A DNA stretch of 64,000 bases from Calditrichia bacterium. Lineage in GTDB: Bacteria; Calditrichota; Calditrichia; RBG-13-44-9; J075. Location: contig JACKAP010000002.1 in NCBI GenBank assembly GCA_020635015.1, positions 186,001-250,000 of the forward strand, written 5' to 3'. The notes below the pieces were generated by a model. That model ran no database searches. It saw only the letters and a list, made by a program, of their open reading frames with translations, and was not told where the DNA came from. The number at the start of each line of letters is the position of its first letter. Within the stretch, counting starts at the first letter, position 1. The position numbers and the translations under genes were made by a program. This document shows, one piece after another, positions 36,228 through 46,203 of the stretch.

Positions 36228-37799
36228 ATGAACACCCCTCAACAGACATCTCACACAGACACACACCAGTATTCCGGAAAAGCATTGCGGATGATCGGGC
36301 TGATCCTGTTTATCATCGGATTGGCAGTATTCACCGGCAGCCTGTTCATCGGGCAGTACCGGCTCAGCCCCGCCGCCCTGGAGGCTGCATCGGCGAAAGT
36401 ACCGGCGGAACGGCTGGAAAAGCTGCGCCCCCTGGAAGGCCGGGTCTACGACTCCAAATTTGACCTGCTGGAAGCGATCGAAAGCCACATCAACGATGAC
36501 GGCGCGGTGCAGCCCTACCAATTAGGGGTCTACAAACTCTGGCTGTTGAAAGCGGCGGTGATCGGGCCGGTGCGGGAACATCCCCTGGGCTTCTTTTTTG
36601 CCAGCGTGGTCCTGGCGGTGGTCGGGGCGCTGATCTTCATCCTGCCCGGCTTCCGGGAACTGCCCGGGATCAAGCACAACCACATCTTTTTCAGCTCGGC
36701 GATGCACCGCGGCGCGATCGGCATCCTGCTCGGCACCTATCTGATCGGGTTTTACATGTTGCTCTACTGGTGGCCGGAGTATATCGTCAACCTGATCATC
36801 CTGCTCGACCCCCTGAGCCATTTCCTGCGCCAGGCGCCGGCCGACCAGTGGTTCCTCTACGGCGTGCTCTACACCATCACCATCATCGTGATGGGCATCC
36901 GCATGTTCAGCAAATACCGCCACAGCCGCTATCACCTGGTGCGCACCGCTTCGGTGATATTCTTTCAACTCGGATTCGCCTTTTTGATCCCCACGATGAT
37001 GGAGCGCTTCAGCCTGCCCAGCATGGATCTCAAAAATGCCTGGCCGCTGGATTACACCCTCTTCACCGACTGGCGGCTGGACACCTTCCTGAGCGGCGGC
37101 ACCCTGGGCACCCTGATGCTGATCTGGGGCGTCATCCTGGCGCTGGTGGTGGTGCCGCTGATGACCTACCGCTTCGGCAAGCGCTGGTATTGCTCCTGGG
37201 TGTGTGGTTGCGGGGGCCTGGCAGAAACCCTGGGCGATCCCTTCCGCCAGCTCTCCGACAAATCGCTGCGCGCCTGGAAGATCGAGCGCTGGCTGATCCA
37301 TTCGGTGCTGATATTCGCAGTAGTGATGACGCTGATGCAGATCGCCAACTACCTTTCGGGAGGCGCCATTTTCAGCAATTACACCTGGCGGGTCAATCAG
37401 GCGTATTCATTCATGATCGGTGCAGTATTTGCCGGGGTGGTGGGTACCGGGTTCTACCCGCTGATGGGCAACCGGGTATGGTGCCGCTTCGGCTGCCCCC
37501 TGGCGGCGATTATGGGGATCGTGCAGAAGTTCAAATCACATTTCGTCATCACCACCAACGGCGGGCAGTGCATCTCCTGCGGGAACTGCTCCACCTACTG
37601 TGAGATGGGCATCGACGTGCGCTGGTACGCCCAGCGCGGGCAAAACATCGTGCGCGCCTCCTGTGTAGGTTGCGGGGTCTGTGCCGCGGTATGCCCGCGC
37701 GGGGTGCTCCGGCTGGAAAATACCACCCCGGGCGAGCGGTATAATGTACCGCTGGATGACGTACTGAATGCGGAATTCGAAGTGCGGAATGCGGAGTGA
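36228..37799 (+). CDS. membrane 4Fe-4S ferredoxin protein (NapH/NosR-like)
   Basis: A polytopic membrane protein with about seven helices (first: MIGLILFIIGLAVFTGSLFIG). It has paired cysteine motifs in membrane loops (WYCSWVCGCGG; WCRFGCPLAAIMG) and a C-terminal 2x[4Fe-4S] ferredoxin domain (CISCGNCSTYCEMG; CVGCGVCAAVCPRG). NapH, NosR and RdxA relatives move electrons between quinol, NADH-linked enzymes and periplasmic reductases. The frame is intact. The last residues (AEFEVRNAE) come from a GCGGAATGCGGAGTGA repeat that also supplies the stop. Likely works with the FAD oxidoreductase upstream. No terminal reductase gene is visible. Confidence 0.92.
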   Translation: MNTPQQTSHTDTHQYSGKALRMIGLILFIIGLAVFTGSLFIGQYRLSPAALEAASAKVPAERLEKLRPLEGRVYDSKFDLLEAIESHINDDGAVQPYQLGVYKLWLLKAAVIGPVREHPLGFFFASVVLAVVGALIFILPGFRELPGIKHNHIFFSSAMHRGAIGILLGTYLIGFYMLLYWWPEYIVNLIILLDPLSHFLRQAPADQWFLYGVLYTITIIVMGIRMFSKYRHSRYHLVRTASVIFFQLGFAFLIPTMMERFSLPSMDLKNAWPLDYTLFTDWRLDTFLSGGTLGTLMLIWGVILALVVVPLMTYRFGKRWYCSWVCGCGGLAETLGDPFRQLSDKSLRAWKIERWLIHSVLIFAVVMTLMQIANYLSGGAIFSNYTWRVNQAYSFMIGAVFAGVVGTGFYPLMGNRVWCRFGCPLAAIMGIVQKFKSHFVITTNGGQCISCGNCSTYCEMGIDVRWYAQRGQNIVRASCVGCGVCAAVCPRGVLRLENTTPGERYNVPLDDVLNAEFEVRNAE

Positions 37800-37860
37800 A
37801 AGACGCGTAGGGCAGAGGGCGAAAGACGTGGAGCGTGGAGCGAAGAGCGTGGAGCGAAAC

Positions 37861-37970
37861 TGCGGATCAACCGCCCCTGATTGGCTCGCTGGACGCTTCG
37901 CCAATCTGTCCCCGCCTTGAAAAGGCGGGGAATAATTGCAAACATCCAATTGATATTTTCATAACATCGT
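37861..37970 (+). repeat. dispersed 110-nt element, copy 1
   Basis: Matches 49015-49124 at 102 of 110 positions with no gaps. It contains ATCAACCGCCCCTGATTGGC and a 9-bp hairpin (CCCCGCCTT, 37910-37918, pairing with 37922-37930) with a GAA loop followed by AATAATT, a terminator shape. It ends at ATAACATCGT, directly joining the mini-hairpin arrays. GTGGAGCGTGGAGCG words lie at 37826-37858. Confidence 0.95.
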
Positions 37971-38143
37971 ATGTAGTGGCGGGTCGCGACTCGCCTCAGC
38001 GAGCAAATATCGCCGAAGGCTAACATCGTGAGTGCAGCGAACAAACATCGCGAACGAAGTGAGCAAATATCGCGAGCGCCAGCGAGCTAACATCGTGAGC
38101 GCAGCGAACAAATATCGCGAGCGCCAGCGAGCAAACATCGCGG
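37971..38143. repeat. TCGCGA palindrome and GCGAGC-CAAACATCG array
   Basis: A near-palindrome GGCGGGTCGCGACTCGCC (37978-37995) is followed by about seven units of 22-23 bases (AAAYATCGCGAGCGNAGCGAGC). The array stops at the very base before the TAA complement of the alpha-2-macroglobulin gene (38144). Confidence 0.93.
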
Positions 38144-41100
38144 TTACTTTCCAACCACCTCCACATCCTTGCCAGCTTTCACCGCCTTATAGTTATCATT
38201 ATACATCGCCTCCAGCACGGTAGGAGGTAGATGGAATTCGCCCACCGTCACGGCATTGAGCTTTACCACGAAATCAAGCTGCTTTTCCCGGGGAGAGAAG
38301 TCGAAGAACCACATCACCCGGTCATCGCGGATATCGAGATATTCCTCGCGATTAAGTTTCCAGCGCGACATCCAGGAAGGCATGTCCGCGCCGGAGAGGC
38401 GGATATTCTCCACCTCCCAGCCGGAGGGCAGCACCTGCACCAGGGCCACTTCTTCAATTTTGCTGTAGGTCGTGGCCGGATTTTCCACGATGAAATGCCC
38501 CCAGAACGTACTGCCCTGGGTCAGGCGGGCCGGATCGAGCGGCATGCCGTCATCATCCAGCCATTCTACCTTCAGGCTGAGATTTTTCTCGCTGTCGGCC
38601 ACATCGCCGCGCAGCGGCACCCCATCCCAGGACAGAACCGCAAAAGCCCGGGCGGAAGTGGTCTGGCGGTCGATCTCCACGGTTAGCGTCTGGCCGAAGC
38701 CATCGAGCAGCGGCAATTCGAAGGCCCGTTCCTGGGTATCGAAGGGCACCTTCCGGCCGTCCGGCAGCAGCACGCTGCCCGCCAGGCGCGGGGTACTGTC
38801 GCTCTTGCCGTCGAGGGCGCGGAAATATTTTCCCACCGCCAGCAGCATGTAGCCGGTGGTCTGGGTGGAATACCAGGTTTCGCTGGAAAGGGATTCCCCC
38901 AGTTCATTGCAGATCTGGTCGGCGGCGCTCCAGTTCTCGAAAAGCACCTGCATCTCCAGGATCATTGCCTTATCACGCAGCCCCGAGCCGTAAGTGCCGC
39001 CAAATTCCCAGTAATCGCCCACCTGCTTCCCGGCATTTTTGGCGATCTGACCGGCGACGCTTTCCACCCCGGCCAGTTGATAAGCCCCGGCCAGCAGCCA
39101 CTTCTGGGTGTCGCTCATGTGTTTCAGATTATTTTCCTTGAGCAGGTTCATCGCGCCCATGGCCGGTTCACCCGCCAGGGCGAGCAGGTAGACCCGGTAA
39201 ACCCGCACCATCAGGTCTTTCTGGGTGTTCAGGGCCATCGACTGCTGGTAGCGCAGCCAGTTGATGTAGAGATCGTCCGGCACATTATAACCCAGCTTCT
39301 TCGCTTCGATCATAAAATGCCCGGCGTAGTTGGTGCCCCATTCCGAAGGTTCGCGATTGCCCGGCCAGTAGCTGAAGGCCCCGGAAGGCAACTGAAAGCC
39401 CCGCAGACGGCGAATCGCCAGGTTGATATTGCGGTCGACGGCTTCTTTGACCTTGCCGACCTTGCGATCATCGCGGAACACATCGGCGAGGTAAAGCTGG
39501 GGAAAGACCGCCGAGGTAGTCTGCTCGATGCAGCCGTAGGGATAGCGTACCAGGTTCATCAGGCGGTTGGAAAGGTTCATGCCCGGACGCCGCCGCACGC
39601 TGAGGGCGGCATGATTCGTTCCGGGGATCCCGCGGCCGGGAATGGTGAACGTCACCCGGCTTCCCGGTTCCACCACCTTCTCTTCGCTGTCATAGATCCG
39701 CGGCGAGGAAGGGCGCACCAGGATGTCAGTCTCGGCATCGCTGCTGAAGCCGCCGCCCTGAGCTTTCACCGTCACTTTCGCCTGTCCCACGGCTTCATCG
39801 GCGTTGACTTGGAAGAAAACATCCTTTTCACCGACGGTGCTGAACTCGACCGTCTCCTTACGGCGCTCGGCCACAAGCGGGCCTTCCAGCGCCAGGGTGA
39901 CATCCACCTTGCCGAGGTTCTCCTTCATGGCGAACACCGTCACCGGCAGGGTGAATTTATCCCCCGGGCCAAGCACTCGCGGCAGGCTGGACAGCACCAT
40001 CAGCTCGGTCTTCACCGGCACGGTCTTTTGGGCGTTGGCGTAGCAATTGCCTTTAGCTGCCACCACCATCACCCGCACCGAGCCCACGTAATTGGGCATC
40101 TCAAATTCCACGCTGGCCTTTCCCTTGCCGTCGGTTTGCAGCGGTCCCCGGAACATCGACACCGGCTTGAAGCGCTTCTTCTTGCTGCCTTCCATTTGCG
40201 ACTGCCGGTAGGCCTCATCCATATCGCCGCCGATGGAAAAGACATTCAGCACATCCCCCTTATTCACTCCGATCACCTCGCTGAACAGGTCGAAGGTCTT
40301 TACCCCCAGGCGCAGCTTGCGGAAAAAATGCTTCCAGGGATCCGGCGTGGCAAAGCGGGTGAGGTCGAGCAGCCCCTCGTCCACCACCGCAATGGTGAAC
40401 TGGGTCGGCTGGCCGTCAGCGGTGGCGATGTCCACTGTAAATTTCTCTTTGGCGCGCAGTTCTGCCGGCAGTTTGATCTCGATCTCCTGGCGGGTCGAGC
40501 GATCTTCCACATTCAGCGGCACCACCCCATAGGTACGGATCGGGCGGTCGTTGGCGCTCTGGCCGTGGGGCTGGATGATCGATACCGTCACATAAGCGGT
40601 AGGGGCCATCTGCTCGGTGACCGGTATCGGGACGGTCAGCTCTTCCTGGCCGGCATCACGGGAAACCCAGCGGGCGCTGAGCAGCCGCTGTCCCCGTTCC
40701 ACCGACACCAGCACCGATCCCTCCCGGGGGGCCGGAAAGCTCACCTGGGCCTGTTCGCCGATGAAATAGCGCTCCTTATCAGTTTTCAGGCTCAGCACTC
40801 CGGCATCTTTCCCCCCGGCGCCGCTCTCGCCCCAGGGGTAGGCGCTCAGGAAGATCCCGGCGGTATGACCGCTGCTGCCGTCCTGCACTTCCACCAGGTA
40901 GATACCCCGTTCAGCCGGCGTAAAACGGATCGGCACCGGTGCATTCTGTGACACCAGGGTGCCTGCTTCCACCTGTTCGGTGCTGGCATGGGATTTAAAG
41001 CGCAGCAGATAATCATCCTCTTCGTCAAACTCCCACCACCAATAGGATAATCCTTTATAAATGCGGTAGTTCAGGGGCCGCCCGGCCACCGTCGCGCCCT

Positions 41101-43734
41101 GGGGATTCACCAGAACCGCCGGCACCGGCAACTCGGCGCCCACCCGGGCATAGCCGTACTCGAAATCCGGTTTCTGGAGGCCGACATAATAATCATAGGG
41201 TTCCACCGGGATGCTGGCATATCCCATATTGGGGCGCCCGCCTTTTTCGAACACTTTCGCCTCTAACTGGGCCAACAGCGCCGAAGGCGCAGACTCGAAT
41301 GACGGCAGGGTCCATTGAATCTGCGCCTTGCCCTCGTCACTCAGCTTCCCCTGATAAATGTTTTGCTCTACCGGCTTGAAATCGACCGTCTCGTTGGAAA
41401 AGAGATAGGTTTTGTATTTGGGAAAGGTTTTCGGCTGCTTTTTAAGGGTGATCTTTACCTCCGCATCCAGTCCGGCCGCCGGATTGCCAAAGAGATAGTT
41501 GCTCTGCAGTTCCGCTTTGAGCTGGCGATCGGCCGCAGTCAGCGGGGTCTTCTCCGGCGTCAAATTGACCTTCAGCCGGAAGGGGGCCACGGTCTCGATC
41601 TTCAGGGTATGGGAGAATTCGCTGCCCCCGCCTTCACCATCGCCCGCCAGTTGCCGGTGGGATCCTCCGGGCCGCTCTGGAAGGTGAAATTGTAATAGCC
41701 GTCTTTGCCCTCGGTGCTGGTGCGGTCGTACACCTTTTGATTTTTGGGATTGAAGATCTGCAGGGTCACCGGATGTCCGTCCGGGAAGGTGTTATCATCA
41801 TTGCGGGCAACAACCGAGATATTGATCTCATCGCCGGGACGGTAGACGCCCCGTTCGGTATAAATAAAAGCACGAGTGCCGCCGGGCACGTCCTCCACCC
41901 CGTCGGTATCGAAGGAAGAGAGGTTCCATTCCATCTCACCGGGCTTGACGACGCTGCGCTGTCCGTCGCGGGCAGCCTCGATGTAGAAGACTTCGTCCTC
42001 CTTGACTTCAAATTCGGTAAAACCTTCCGAATCGGTAGTTTTGCTGGCGATCGGCTGATTCTGGAACGTCTTCAGCGTCACCTTCACCCCACTCAGCGGG
42101 CGGGCATCTTTGATATTCGTGGCGTAGACATAATGCTTGTGGTGGGCCTGCTTGTAGGTTAAACCGATATCGCTGAGAATCAGCGGCTTGTAAATATTGC
42201 CGTGAGCGTAGAGATAGCCGTAGGAAAGCGGATTGGAGTAATAATCCTCTCCATAATAATAGCGGCCGCGATTATCCCGGCTGTCTTCCGGGTCGCCGTA
42301 AAGCATATCGCGATGCTGGAAGCTGATATGCAGCAGGTAGAGGTTGTCATCCTGGGGCGCGATGATCCGGGTAAGGTCCAACTCATGCTGCACCCACTGA
42401 TTGCGGGTATCGCCCACCTGCAGGGAATCCTGATAGACCCGCACCCCCACGCGATTGACATAGCTATAGTTGAAATCGCTATTGCGGGTTTGAACACTGC
42501 TGAGCTGCTCGGTTTGCAGGAACTGCCCGAGATTGCTGGCAAAGACCTTTTTGATCTCCAGGTGAACCTGGCTGAGGTTGAGGGTAAAAAAGCGCACCTT
42601 GCGGTTGTTCACCGTCGGCAGGAAGGCACCGTCACTGGCAAACTTCACCGCCGGTTTGAGTTCCGCAAAGCTCACCTGACTGCGGATCTCCGCGGCGGTG
42701 GCGGTGCTCCAGCGGCTGCGCAGGCCGGGACTGACCAACACCGCATAGCTCTCCCCGTGACGGAAATCGCCGCTGAGGTAGACCTTTTTGCCGATCTTTT
42801 TCAGCTTTACTTCCAGCGGCGGCTGCAGCGAGATCAGGCCGGTGATGTCCTGGGAGGGATCGAGTTCGTCGGAAAACGTGAGTACCAATCCCAGCCGCTC
42901 GCCCTCCTGCTGTTTGTCTAGCTCCTGCACGGTCAGGTCTTTCAGAGCGGAGAGGGTAAAACTGGTTTCGTAATCATCCGAGATTGCCAGCGGGCCTTTC
43001 TCGACGGTCAGCTTGAAAGCGGATTCCCGCTCGCCGCGGTCGAAGGCCTCGCTGGTGAAGCGGAATTGCTTGCCGCTCTCCGGCCCTTCCCAGCTCAAGC
43101 GCAGGGCGCGGCGGTCTTTTTCCAGACGCAGCGCCCTTTCCAGGGCTTTACGCGTCACGCCTTCGGTCAGTTCCACCTCCCCGGTCACCAGCATCCGGGC
43201 GGGATCGCCTTCCTTCTCCAGGCGAAAATCGGTACCCACATTCACCAGTTCCCGGCCGGCCACCTCAAAGCGAAATTTCAGGGGCTCCAGCGACTTCACC
43301 TCTTTATGCAGCGGCAGCAGCGCCTGCAGATCCAGGGTGCCTTCATACTGTTCCCGCAGCGGCAGCGCGGTATTGGGCTGAAATTCCAGGGTCTGAGTGT
43401 CCTTCCAGCGGGCCACTCCATCGATCGCCGGATCGAAGCTGAATACCGCTTTCTGCACATTTTGCCCTACCAGGTTACGCTCGATTACCGGCGCGACAAA
43501 CTTCACCTGCACCGCGCCGTCCGCCGGAATGATCCCGGAGGTGACATGACTGACCAGTTTAGCCGTCGCTACCGGATATTCCAGGGCACCGCCCTCCCGG
43601 GGCTTTTCTTTACACCCGCTCAGAACAATCGCGGCGCTCAGCAGCAGGCAGGCAAGCAGCTTAACAAAGGTAAAACGGGCAGATGCGGCGGCGTTAAATA
43701 AACCCATCGGCAGATCGGCAACATATCGGCGCAT
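38144..43734 (-). CDS. bacterial alpha-2-macroglobulin lipoprotein (one frameshift)
   Basis: A very large (about 1860 residues) lipid-anchored protease trap of the periplasm (YfhM type). N-terminal signal with lipobox AIVLSGC. MG domains fill the first half (TRAFIYTERGVYRPGDEINI, about 41870, is the macroglobulin hallmark), then a bait/MG7-like part (VEDRSTRQEIEIKLPAELR). The thioester YPYGCIEQTTSAV (C-x-E-Q intact, near residue 1400, bases about 39524-39550) lies in an alpha/alpha toroid, and a C-terminal receptor-like domain ends EVVGK. One shift near 41600 splits it. The usual partner, penicillin-binding protein 1C, is not adjacent. It captures proteases by covalent linkage in known homologues. 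Confidence 0.95.
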
Positions 43735-43839
43735 GAGAAACCTCTTCAGGTTAGATCTTACTGGCGACTATGTGGAATTAACTTGTTTGACCGACAGGAA
43801 AGTTAAATAAAAAGGCAGGGAAAATAAAGGAGAACGTTA

Positions 43840-43943
43840 CGAATGCGGATTTCGGATTGCGGAATGCGGAATTATTTTTTTGCCACGGATGCACACGGAT
43901 GATATCCGAATCGTCCTGTGTAGGGTCGGGTCGCGACCCGACC
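43840..43943. repeat. composite repeat: GCGGA words, CACGGATG words, TCGCGA palindrome (copy 1)
   Basis: In order: GAATGCGGATTTCGGATTGC words, TTGCCACGGATGCACACGG, ATGATATCC, TAGGGTCGG and a perfect 20-bp palindrome GGTCGGGTCGCGACCCGACC (43924-43943). The same order recurs at 52480-52597. Both lie between two minus-strand genes, next to a mini-hairpin array. Confidence 0.9.
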
Positions 43944-44061
43944 AATAACGCGCAACGCAAACATCGCCGAAGGCAAATATCGCATGTAGTGGCGGGTCGC
44001 GACCCGCCTCAGCAAACAAACATCGCGAGCGCCAGCGAGTAAACATCGTTCGCGAAGCGAA
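43944..44061. repeat. mini-hairpin array with second TCGCGA palindrome
   Basis: Units ending CAAACATCGC / CAAATATCGC with GCCGAAGGC and GCGAGCGCCAGCGAGT words flank a palindrome GGCGGGTCGCGACCCGCC (43991-44008). The array ends GTTCGCGAAGCGAAC directly against the stop codon of the minus-strand ligase gene (44062). Confidence 0.9.
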
Positions 44062-45360
44062 CTACCTCCGTATCCAGCGTTTCGCCTTCATCTCAAAGCG
44101 CGGGAGGGTGCCGGGGTCAGCCAGTTCCACCGGCACCCGCAGGGCCAGCGAAGCCCGGAGCGCTTTCTCCAGCCCTTGCTGCAACTGCCGGGGATCCGGA
44201 CATGCCGGCACGGGCTCGATCCGGAGCCGCATCTCCTCCATCCCCCGCCGGGAAAAAATTTCCACCTGGTATTCCGCTACCTCATGCAGGGTGCGCACGA
44301 TCTCGTCGATCATGCCGGGATAGAGATTCACCCCCCGCACCGAGATCATATCATCGGTGCGCCCCAGAATCCCACCCTCCAGGGCGAGTTCCTGGTTGAC
44401 GGCATGATCGGCCGAATCGATTAATTTCTGTTTGACCAGATCGCCGGTACGGTAGCGGATCAAAGGAGATCCACTGCGCCCCAGGGTGGTCAGCACCAGT
44501 TCGCCGACGGTTCCCGGCGCTACCGGCATCCCGCTTTGGGGATCGATGATCTCCGGATAATAGGCGGTCTCGATGATCCGCAAGGTACCGCGGGTTTCGG
44601 GGTCCTCGTAGCTAACCGGGCCCACTTCGGTCATGCCGTGATGATCGTAGACCCGTGCCCCAGGCCAGAGCCGTTCGATATGCCGGTATATTGCCGGAAT
44701 ACTTCCCCCCGGCTCCCCGGCAACGATAATCGCCCGCACCCGGCCGGCCGACAGATCCAGCGCTTCCTCCCGGGCCAGTTCTCCCAGGCGGATGGCGTAA
44801 GTGGGAGTACAGCACAGCACCGCAACTTCATTATCCAGGATCATTCGCAAACGGGCCAGGCTGCTCAGCCCACCCCCGGGAATCGCCAGGCAGCCCATGC
44901 GGGTCGCCGCTTCGAAGGCGGTCCAGAAACCCAGGAAAGGGCCGAAAGAGAAGGCAAAATAAATCCGCGCGCCGTCCGCAACTCCGGCGTTGCGGAATAT
45001 GATCTCCCAGTTGTCAAGCATCCAGCTCCAGCTCTCAGAGGTATCCAGCCAACGGATCGGGTCGCCGGACGTGGCGCTGGTCTGATGAAAACGGGTATAG
45101 CGCGACAATTCGAACGTCAGATTGCTGCCGTAGGGAGGGTGCCGGTGCTGGTCGGCCGCCAGCTCCTGTTTCGTGGTAAATGGGAGGGCGGAGGAAAATT
45201 CATCGAGATCGTTAAAAACCGGGGGGATGGATACCCCCGCCCGGCGGTATTTCTCGCGATAAAAACGGTTATCCGGCAACAGCACACCCATCAGGCGATT
45301 GATCCCGGCCAGTTGCCGGCGCACAATTTCCGAACGGCGGAGGATTCGTGGTGGGTTCAT
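44062..45360 (-). CDS. phenylacetate-CoA ligase-like AMP-forming ligase
   Basis: An adenylate-forming enzyme of the PaaK group (432 residues). Landmarks: FHQTSATSGDPIRWLD (phosphate loop), GARVYDHHGMTEVGPVSYED (A5-type Glu), LIRYRTGDLVKQK, GRTDDMISVRGVNLYPGMI (hinge), and a C-terminal RFEMKAKRW lysine. It should activate an aromatic or fatty carboxylate as an acyl-AMP, then a thioester. The frame is intact. Last of five minus-strand genes with chorismate-lyase-like, flavin halogenase-type, thioesterase and permease genes, suggesting an aromatic acid substrate. Its stop codon touches a repeat array. Confidence 0.92.
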   Translation of the reverse strand: MNPPRILRRSEIVRRQLAGINRLMGVLLPDNRFYREKYRRAGVSIPPVFNDLDEFSSALPFTTKQELAADQHRHPPYGSNLTFELSRYTRFHQTSATSGDPIRWLDTSESWSWMLDNWEIIFRNAGVADGARIYFAFSFGPFLGFWTAFEAATRMGCLAIPGGGLSSLARLRMILDNEVAVLCCTPTYAIRLGELAREEALDLSAGRVRAIIVAGEPGGSIPAIYRHIERLWPGARVYDHHGMTEVGPVSYEDPETRGTLRIIETAYYPEIIDPQSGMPVAPGTVGELVLTTLGRSGSPLIRYRTGDLVKQKLIDSADHAVNQELALEGGILGRTDDMISVRGVNLYPGMIDEIVRTLHEVAEYQVEIFSRRGMEEMRLRIEPVPACPDPRQLQQGLEKALRASLALRVPVELADPGTLPRFEMKAKRWIRR

Positions 45361-45393
45361 AGCTAATCTCGTTTACTGATTCAGGCTTGGTTG

Positions 45394-45572
45394 GCACACA
45401 GATCACGCAGATTTGACAGATTTTCACAGATACTACTATTGTTACATTGCTGAAAAGTTATACTTTTGATTGGCTTTGACAAAGTCGCTCATCTACTCAT
45501 TTAACCTTGTAGCAATATCTTAGTCTCTCTAAATCTGTGTAAATCTGTCTAATCTGCGAAAATCTGCGTGCC
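45394..45572. repeat. long inverted repeat of CGCAGATT words
   Basis: GGCACACAGATCACGCAGAT (and on to 45431) pairs with the complement at 45531-45572 (AATCTGCGAAAATCTGCGTG), with about 100 bases between. Same family as 58275-58410 and the single arm at 21324. Fills most of the gap between the permease and ligase genes. Confidence 0.88.
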
Positions 45573-45587
45573 ATCAGACAGACAGTA

Positions 45588-46160
45588 TCACTTCTGCCCA
45601 ACCTGCCCTTTACCAGCAGCCTCGCCGACCGGTTGTTCCAGCACGGTTTTTTGAGGCGGGGCGGGGTTGGGTTTGTACATCACCACCATGTAACCGCCCA
45701 GGGCGGCGAGCAAAATGCCGGCGACAAACTGCCAGCGCAGACTGCTCCAGCCTCCGGCCGGGGGATGCAGGATCAGCGCCACAATCGCATTAACGATCGG
45801 CGCCCCGGCAAACACCAGCGACATCACCACCGCCGGCGTGCCTTTGGCCCCAAACGCCAGCAGCACGCAAAATGCGCCCAGCGCCCCGACGATACCGGCC
45901 ACCAATGAGTATCCCATGCCTTTGGCCGGAAAAACCCAACTGGCGCCGTTAAAAAGCATCACGATCAACGGCCCCAGCACCGCGGTCAGGAGATAGGCAA
46001 TTCCCACAAACAGGAAGGCCTTGTAGCGGCCGTTGACCGGATCGCCCATTCCCAGCTGTCCGCTGTGAAGAAAAATCCCATAAAGCCCCCAGGAGATGAT
46101 CGTCATCAATACAAAATACAGCCAGGTCATGCCCTGCGGATTGGTGTTTTCTGCGCCCAT
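45588..46160 (-). CDS. DMT/EamA-like membrane permease, half size
   Basis: 190 residues with five hydrophobic helices (GMTWLYFVLMTIISWGLYGI; FLFVGIAYLLTAVLGPLIVM; MGYSLVAGIVGALGAFCVLL; VVMSLVFAGAPIVNAIVALI; FVAGILLAALGGYMVVMY), one EamA repeat in size. Half-size EamA proteins pair to form drug/metabolite exporters. The C-terminal 28 residues are hydrophilic. The frame is intact. The start at MGAENT is chosen; a start six codons earlier is open. Could export or import the product of the neighbouring aromatic genes. Confidence 0.75.
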   Translation of the reverse strand: MGAENTNPQGMTWLYFVLMTIISWGLYGIFLHSGQLGMGDPVNGRYKAFLFVGIAYLLTAVLGPLIVMLFNGASWVFPAKGMGYSLVAGIVGALGAFCVLLAFGAKGTPAVVMSLVFAGAPIVNAIVALILHPPAGGWSSLRWQFVAGILLAALGGYMVVMYKPNPAPPQKTVLEQPVGEAAGKGQVGQK

Positions 46161-46203
46161 AAGCCTTATTCCTCTCAATCTTCAGATTCATTTAGTATTT
46201 TGC

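Noticed and set aside
38000..38143. CRISPR-like array of about 22-base units
   Set aside because: Units follow each other without unique spacers of constant length, no cas gene is present, and the repeated part is as long as the whole unit. It fits the mini-hairpin repeat family.
37835..38223. Short open frames through repeat arrays (for example around 37835, 38032, 49021, 52463)
   Set aside because: They are open only because the repeat units lack stops in some frames; composition is periodic and there are no start signals.
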